Shown here: piece by piece, positions 6,209-9,738 of the stretch | Position numbering within the stretch: the stretch's first letter is position 1 | How the letters are laid out: each line of letters begins with the position of its first letter | NCBI GenBank assembly: GCA_016280525.1 | Contig: JAEEGW010000173.1 | Span: 1-9,738, forward strand | Direction of reading: 5' to 3' | Length of the DNA: 9,738 nt | From: Clostridiales bacterium | Lineage (GTDB): Bacteria > Bacillota > Clostridia > Oscillospirales > CAG-272 | Program-made: the position numbers and the translations under genes | Notes under the pieces: model-generated | The model's input: the letters and a program-made list of their open reading frames with translations, nothing else | What the model was told of the DNA's origin: nothing | Databases searched by the model: none

Positions 6209-7912
6209 ATGAAAGATTACAGCGCAATAGAACAGAGGCTGCAGAACAGCTACGACGGTCTGCTTTCCGCGGCTAAAGCTCCGGATATCAAAATAGATCC
6301 TGACGCAAAAATAAGCAGGCGCGAAAGCGTGTCTGAGTTTTTCGGCAGACCCGGTATGCAGATAGCCGCCGCGGCGCTCGCGGTGATATTTACCGTGGGC
6401 GGCATATATTCGTTCATATTCTATTTCGGTTCAAAAAACCCCGGAAAAAAGCCGATACCTGCCGTATCGGATACGGAGACGGCAGTCGGGACCGATGAAG
6501 AAATCGGCGGTTACACAACGGATGAGCTGACGGAAACGGAAGAGGAAATATCAGATATGACCGCGCAGGAAACGACGGAGGCGGAAGAGCCGTCAAACAC
6601 CGGGACGGAAACAGGAGAGGAAAATACCGAAACGGAAGAAGAAAAAACAAAACCGGAAACGGAAGCGGAAGAGCTGACGGAGTCGTCAACGGAAGCCGAA
6701 GAGCTGACAGAACCGCCGACGGAAGCCGAAGAACTGACTGAACCGCCGACGGAAGCGGAGGAACTGACTGAACCGCCGACGGAAACGGAAGAACTGACTG
6801 AACCGCCGACGGAAGCGGAAGAACTGACTGAACCGCCGACGGAAGCGGAAGAACTGACGGAACCGTTAACCGAGGATGAAGAGACAACAGAACCGGAAAT
6901 GACCGAACCGTCAACGGAAACAGAAGAGATTACAGAACCGTATTTCCCGTATGATATATACCTTCCGCAGAACTTAGACGACATTTTTGAAAAAGGCGAT
7001 AATGTAACCCCGCGTTATAACGGCGAAAACCTGTTTAAATATAAAGTGATAATTAAAAAAGATGTCCCGGATATAACAATGGAGCTTTTCGGATACGAGC
7101 GTGATATGTACTTTTCAAAAACCGAGGTGCACTATGCGTACGGAGTTACTTTAGATTCTTACTTCTCGAAGAATACGTCTGAATACGTCGAAATAAATCG
7201 AAAAACCGGGAAAATCGTAAAGTACAGCTGTTTTTCGCACACCAAAGATTTATATGATTCGCCGGTAAACGCGCATTCGTCACGGGAAGAATTTATTCAA
7301 TACGCACGCGATCTTTTGCTTGAGTATACGGGGGTTTCGACCGAAGGCTGCGAGGCGATTGTCAGTACGGTCGCAATAGGTACGACGTATAAGTATACAA
7401 AGGAAGAATTGAATACGGATTTTGTGAATTTTATAGAATACGATCCTGATTTTTCCGCAAGATACGAAATAAAGTTTCAAAAAAAGATCGGCTGCGTGAA
7501 CCACGCTGACCCGATGCGTGTTGAGATAAGAAGTGACGGTACGGTCAGTTTGATCTACGGTATAGACCTTGACGATGAATATGCACCATTTGCCGATGTG
7601 AAAATCGATACGGACAGTATAACCAGATACATTGAAGATAGGATCGACGAAATAAAAAAGAAATTTGGTATAACGTCTTATAATATAACGTTTATGGCGA
7701 TTCCGTTGGACGGTAACCTTTGGATAAGGGCCGAGGTGTATTCGATTATCAGAACGTATGACGGTCAGTCGTTAGAAAGTACAGCGGAATATCTGATACT
7801 TGTAAAAGGAGATTTCGAAAACCCGGATTACCTTATAGGCGATTATAATATGTACGTAGATTATGAGTATGATTATGAGGTAGTAGATCCGGAAGAAACC
7901 TGCTGGGAATAA
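6209..7912 (+). CDS. Single-pass membrane protein with repeat stalk and extracellular domain, putative anti-sigma factor/sensor
   Basis: No named family is recognised with certainty. The 567 residues divide into a cytoplasmic N-terminus (1-49), one transmembrane helix (about 51-73), and a Thr/Glu/Pro-rich stalk (about 86-244) containing seven copies of a TEAEELTEPP decapeptide at 151-220. A soluble domain of about 320 residues follows (245-567). That domain shows two related elements, EINRKTGKIVKY near 335 and VEIRSDGTVSLIYG near 435, reminiscent of PepSY/YcdB-like modules; this likeness is tentative. The N-terminus lacks the HxxxCxxC zinc motif of ZAS anti-sigma factors. The gene lies 18 bases after the ECF sigma gene, with AAGGAGG eight bases before the ATG, so it is co-transcribed. 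Layout and position suggest an anti-sigma factor that holds the sigma factor and senses the outside, analogous in plan to RsgI. This function is inference; the coding call is firm. Confidence 0.85.
   Translation: MKDYSAIEQRLQNSYDGLLSAAKAPDIKIDPDAKISRRESVSEFFGRPGMQIAAAALAVIFTVGGIYSFIFYFGSKNPGKKPIPAVSDTETAVGTDEEIGGYTTDELTETEEEISDMTAQETTEAEEPSNTGTETGEENTETEEEKTKPETEAEELTESSTEAEELTEPPTEAEELTEPPTEAEELTEPPTETEELTEPPTEAEELTEPPTEAEELTEPLTEDEETTEPEMTEPSTETEEITEPYFPYDIYLPQNLDDIFEKGDNVTPRYNGENLFKYKVIIKKDVPDITMELFGYERDMYFSKTEVHYAYGVTLDSYFSKNTSEYVEINRKTGKIVKYSCFSHTKDLYDSPVNAHSSREEFIQYARDLLLEYTGVSTEGCEAIVSTVAIGTTYKYTKEELNTDFVNFIEYDPDFSARYEIKFQKKIGCVNHADPMRVEIRSDGTVSLIYGIDLDDEYAPFADVKIDTDSITRYIEDRIDEIKKKFGITSYNITFMAIPLDGNLWIRAEVYSIIRTYDGQSLESTAEYLILVKGDFENPDYLIGDYNMYVDYEYDYEVVDPEETCWE
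6659..6868 (+). repeat. Seven-copy 30-bp in-frame tandem repeat (stalk minisatellite)
   Basis: Seven consecutive 30-bp units encode TEAEELTEPP or close variants (first copy ending SS, fifth TETEELTEPP, last ending PL). Two more degenerate copies extend to about 6940. The inner copies differ from one another by only one to a few bases, including third positions, which points to recent expansion. The unit is ten codons, so gain or loss of copies changes stalk length without breaking the frame. Confidence 0.95.
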
Positions 7913-7939
7913 GGAGTAAACCGGAATAAGGTAAGATGA

Positions 7940-8000
7940 CAAAAGAGCCGTTTAAGATCACGATAAATGAGTTGTGATAAAACGGCTCTTTTGATTTTGA
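7940..8000 (+). terminator. Strong intrinsic terminator after the sigma/anti-sigma operon
   Basis: CAAAAGAGCCGTTT (7940-7953) pairs perfectly over 14 bp with AAACGGCTCTTTTG (7980-7993). An inner stem ATCAC (7957-7961) / GTGAT (7974-7978) closes a 12-base loop. T-rich sequence follows (TTTTGATTTT). The A run before the stem means it could also act on leftward transcripts. It starts 28 bases after the stop codon. Confidence 0.88.
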
Positions 8001-8012
8001 ATAAAAACCGGT

Positions 8013-8119
8013 GTCGCTTGCGCGACGAATTGTGTGCGCAAAGCGCACATTTGGGGTCCCCCTCCCCCCTATCCACCCCAAACCCCGCCTCCCCCCGATA
8101 TACTATCGGGGCTTTTTTG
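8013..8119 (+). other. Intergenic element of four consecutive hairpins with C-rich/G-rich core
   Basis: Four stems follow each other: GTCGC/GCGAC (8013-8026), TGTGCGC/GCGCACA with an AAA loop (8033-8049), TTTGGGGT/ACCCCAAA (8050-8082) and CCCCGATA/TATCGGGG (8093-8111). The core is C-rich on the plus strand. On the minus strand it shows runs of 6, 4, 4, 6 and 5 G with loops of 4, 3, 6 and 1 bases, a strong G-quadruplex motif. No open reading frame of convincing composition explains it. It could be a dispersed intergenic repeat, a small structured RNA or an inserted element; nothing in the window decides which. Confidence 0.6.
8093..8119 (+). terminator. Second intrinsic terminator, perfect 8-bp stem with T6 tail
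   Basis: CCCCGATA (8093-8100), loop TAC, TATCGGGG (8104-8111), then CTTTTTTG. This is a textbook rho-independent terminator on the plus strand. It lies about 100 bases after the terminator of the sigma operon, so it is either a backup or the end of a short transcript made from the hairpin element. Confidence 0.85.
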
Positions 8120-8124
8120 CGGCG

Positions 8125-8304
8125 AAAAACGGCACTCTTAAGCTGAAAAATATTTTTGAGATCGTAATGCACAATGAAAAATCGTTTATTACAAGCTGGC
8201 ACAGCAGTATAAGGCTTACCTTTGATAAATACGGATACGAGCCGGTCACGATACAAACGGATAACGTAACGGAAACCGTGTTCGAGGTGCGGCTGCACAA
8301 AAAG
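8125..8304 (+). pseudogene. Possible remnant of a protein C-terminus
   Basis: These bases are open in the same frame as the following lipoprotein and read like the end of a beta-rich domain, with SIRLTFDKYGYEPVTIQT and then TETVFEVRLHKK. This resembles the last strands of carboxypeptidase-regulatory-like or carbohydrate-binding domains. No ribosome binding site or credible start is seen; the first in-frame ATG at 8167 lacks a good Shine-Dalgarno sequence. The frame stays open backwards through the hairpin element to a TAA at 8002, and forwards into the lipoprotein gene. The likely story is a decayed gene cut by the upstream element, but chance coding character cannot be excluded. Confidence 0.35.
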
Positions 8305-8313
8305 TCTTATCAC

Positions 8314-8342
8314 TTGACAAAACCGGTTCGGTGTGGTATTAT
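8314..8342 (+). promoter_or_regulatory. Near-consensus sigma-A promoter of the right-hand lipoprotein
   Basis: A perfect TTGACA (8314-8319) lies 17 bases from TATTAT (8337-8342, five of six matches), with TGG just before it as an extended -10. The lipoprotein ATG is 25 bases downstream. This is the strongest promoter in the window and suggests high constitutive expression. Confidence 0.92.
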
Positions 8343-8367
8343 TGGAATATATATTCGGAGGTCAGAT

Positions 8368-9738
8368 ATGAAAAAGATCGTTGTTTTGCTTTTACTTTTC
8401 TCTTTATCGCTGTCGCTTTTCGGCTGCCGCAGACTTATTGATAAGATAAGACCGGCTGTGACGGAAACGGAGACTGAAACCGAAACCGAGACCGGGACAG
8501 AAACAGAAACGGAGACTGAAACCGAAACCGAGACCGAGACTGTTCCCGTTACGGAATACACACCCAAACAGCTTTGCGATATGTGCAGCGAAGCGCATAA
8601 AAAGACGCTTGGAGACGGCGATATAAGCGCTTATACCGCTGCGGATCAGACGATAAATATGGATTTCGCCGGACAGACGCAACAGACTATATCGATACTT
8701 TCAAAGAACGATACCAAAGTCAAAGGCTTACTGAGTGATAATAAGATATACGAGATACATCAGTGGACTCATACCGTAACGAACGGCACGCCGTCCGAAC
8801 AGACCGTCGATGTGTTTATAGATAACGACAGGATCGTATACAAAAACGATCAGGAGCCTTTCACGGATTACAGTGTCATAAACAGAGGAACGCCGGAAGC
8901 GCAGACGTACGAAACTTTTGCGAATACGATTTCGTCAAACAGCAATTTTACGCAATATTATTTCAACAACGCCGTTGTTGAGGAAAAGCCGGACGGCACG
9001 ATAACGATCAGCTCCGAGGCTGATAAGGATACGATGAGTATTGAAGTAAGCACGATTCTTGACAGCTTCAAAAGTATGTTTGCAAGCTTAGGCGCGACGG
9101 ATTTTCACGTGGAAATGAAATCCGTTACTTCTGAGTTCGGCGTATCGGCAGACGGGTATTTATCGTATGGCAAAATCAGTATTGACGCAAACGTAAAGAT
9201 GAAGATCGGGGAGTACGACGTAACGGCGAGCTTTAAATGTCACTCTCTTACAGAATACAAGGATATAGGAAAGAGCGTTGAGATAGTATTTCCGCAGGTG
9301 CCGGAGATGTACGATCTTTACATACCGGGTATAGAGGAATACGCCCACACAAGCAAGCTCAGGCTCTACGATAACGGCACGTATGATATAAGATATTATT
9401 ATCTGAACGACGATCTTGGATTCGGTATCCAGACGTATATAACGTCGCAGGGCAATTTTGCGTACAACGAGGATAAAACGCGTATATCCGGCGAAGGCAA
9501 ATATTTCCATATAATGATTAAGTTCGAATCCGAAGCGGATAAAAATACGTATAAATCATACGTGGAAAGCGCCGCAGAGGAAGACCCGGACAATAAAAAA
9601 AAGTACGAGATCCTGATCAAATCTACCGAAGAAGACGGATATGAATGTACAGATGAAGACGTTAAAGCGTTCAGAAGCGACGATTCATATTTTCTGAGCT
9701 TCAACGAGACGCAGAGCAGTGAGATAATCATTGATAAA
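8368..9738 (+). CDS. Lipoprotein with (Thr-Glu)n linker and beta-rich lipoprotein domain, C-terminus cut by window edge
   Basis: At least 457 residues are present and no stop is reached. A short lipoprotein signal peptide ends in LFGC, with Cys20 as the lipidation site. A linker of nearly pure Thr-Glu pairs (32-58) separates the anchor from the rest. Residues about 62-310 alternate beta-strand-like segments in a way that recalls LolA/LppX-type lipoproteins of Gram-positive bacteria (for example YLSYGKISIDANVKMKIGEY at 264-283); this is a fold guess only. A second region from about 311 is also beta-rich and acidic, and it runs off the window. GGAGG lies six bases before the ATG, and a near-consensus promoter precedes it. 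An earlier in-frame ATG at 8167 is rejected because it would place a signal peptide internally. It faces the cell exterior; the partner or ligand is unknown. Confidence 0.88.
   Translation, partial: MKKIVVLLLLFSLSLSLFGCRRLIDKIRPAVTETETETETETGTETETETETETETETVPVTEYTPKQLCDMCSEAHKKTLGDGDISAYTAADQTINMDFAGQTQQTISILSKNDTKVKGLLSDNKIYEIHQWTHTVTNGTPSEQTVDVFIDNDRIVYKNDQEPFTDYSVINRGTPEAQTYETFANTISSNSNFTQYYFNNAVVEEKPDGTITISSEADKDTMSIEVSTILDSFKSMFASLGATDFHVEMKSVTSEFGVSADGYLSYGKISIDANVKMKIGEYDVTASFKCHSLTEYKDIGKSVEIVFPQVPEMYDLYIPGIEEYAHTSKLRLYDNGTYDIRYYYLNDDLGFGIQTYITSQGNFAYNEDKTRISGEGKYFHIMIKFESEADKNTYKSYVESAAEEDPDNKKKYEILIKSTEEDGYECTDEDVKAFRSDDSYFLSFNETQSSEIIIDK
8461..8540 (+). repeat. Thr-Glu dipeptide repeat with an internal 42-base duplication
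   Basis: The bases encode about 13 Thr-Glu pairs with one Thr-Gly interruption. A 31-base segment at 8464-8494 recurs exactly at 8506-8536, a period of 42 bases (14 codons), so part of the linker arose by recent duplication. The mixed use of ACG, ACC, ACT and ACA with GAA and GAG shows it is otherwise an older, diverged repeat. Confidence 0.85.

Noticed and set aside
6659..6868. CRISPR array suggested by 30-bp repeats
   Set aside because: The copies are directly adjacent with no spacers, and they lie inside a coding frame.
6511..6984. Minus-strand open frame opposite the stalk, reading as Ser/Val/Gly repeats
   Set aside because: It is the antisense image of the Thr/Glu codons, with no ribosome binding site and no family likeness. 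The plus-strand frame has a start, a transmembrane helix and operon context.
5717..7912. Cellulosome SigI/RsgI pair
   Set aside because: The sigma factor has the plain ECF region 2/region 4 layout and no RsgI N-terminal domain or carbohydrate-binding module is recognised. Only the overall plan is alike.
8013..8119. Insertion sequence or other mobile element
   Set aside because: No transposase, terminal inverted repeats or target duplication are visible around the hairpin chain.
7873..8313. Minus-strand frame of 146 codons across the intergenic gap
   Set aside because: It runs through two terminators and the G-rich core, has no good ribosome binding site, and its translation resembles no protein family.
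8310..8682. Minus-strand frames opposite the Thr-Glu linker of the right-hand lipoprotein
   Set aside because: Their Ser/Val or Phe/Gly repeats are antisense to the Thr-Glu repeat, and they overlap a strong plus-strand gene.

Overview
The window looks like chromosomal DNA from a Gram-positive bacterium of the Bacillota, most likely an uncultured member of the Clostridia. The reasons are the secG-rnr gene order, strong GGAGG-type ribosome binding sites, sigma-A promoters with extended -10 elements, lipoprotein signal peptides, frequent ATA codons for isoleucine, and Thr/Glu-rich linkers of the kind seen in exported proteins of gut Clostridia. The assignment is an inference; no rRNA or species marker is present.

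The left part (1-3964) reads leftward and is housekeeping: cca (tRNA CCA-adding enzyme), then secG (translocon subunit) and rnr (RNase R, cut by the left edge). secG has its own promoter, and a hairpin terminator or attenuator lies between secG and rnr. This SecG carries an unusual tail of about 60 residues rich in Thr, Ala and Glu.

At 3965-4115 divergent promoters separate cca from rightward genes. The first is a class-I glutamine-amidotransferase-like hydrolase of the peptidase C26 family. Sixty bases later comes a lipoprotein with a cohesin-like beta-sandwich domain, ending at a hairpin terminator.

The central module (5614-8000) is an ECF sigma factor and a 567-residue single-pass membrane protein, 18 bases apart. 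They are preceded by a probable ECF-type self-promoter and closed by a strong terminator. The membrane protein has a short cytoplasmic N-terminus, one transmembrane helix, a Thr/Glu/Pro stalk built on a 30-bp tandem repeat, and a large extracellular domain of about 320 residues. It is probably the anti-sigma factor and surface sensor of this sigma factor, and it is the most interesting system here.

The 455 bases from 7913 to 8367 hold that terminator, a chain of hairpins with a strong G-quadruplex motif on the minus strand and a second terminator, a possible gene remnant, and a near-consensus promoter. The promoter drives a lipoprotein with a (Thr-Glu)n linker that runs off the right edge. 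Four exported proteins in the window (SecG, both lipoproteins, the sensor) share Thr/Glu-rich linkers, which suggests a common cell-envelope design in this organism.
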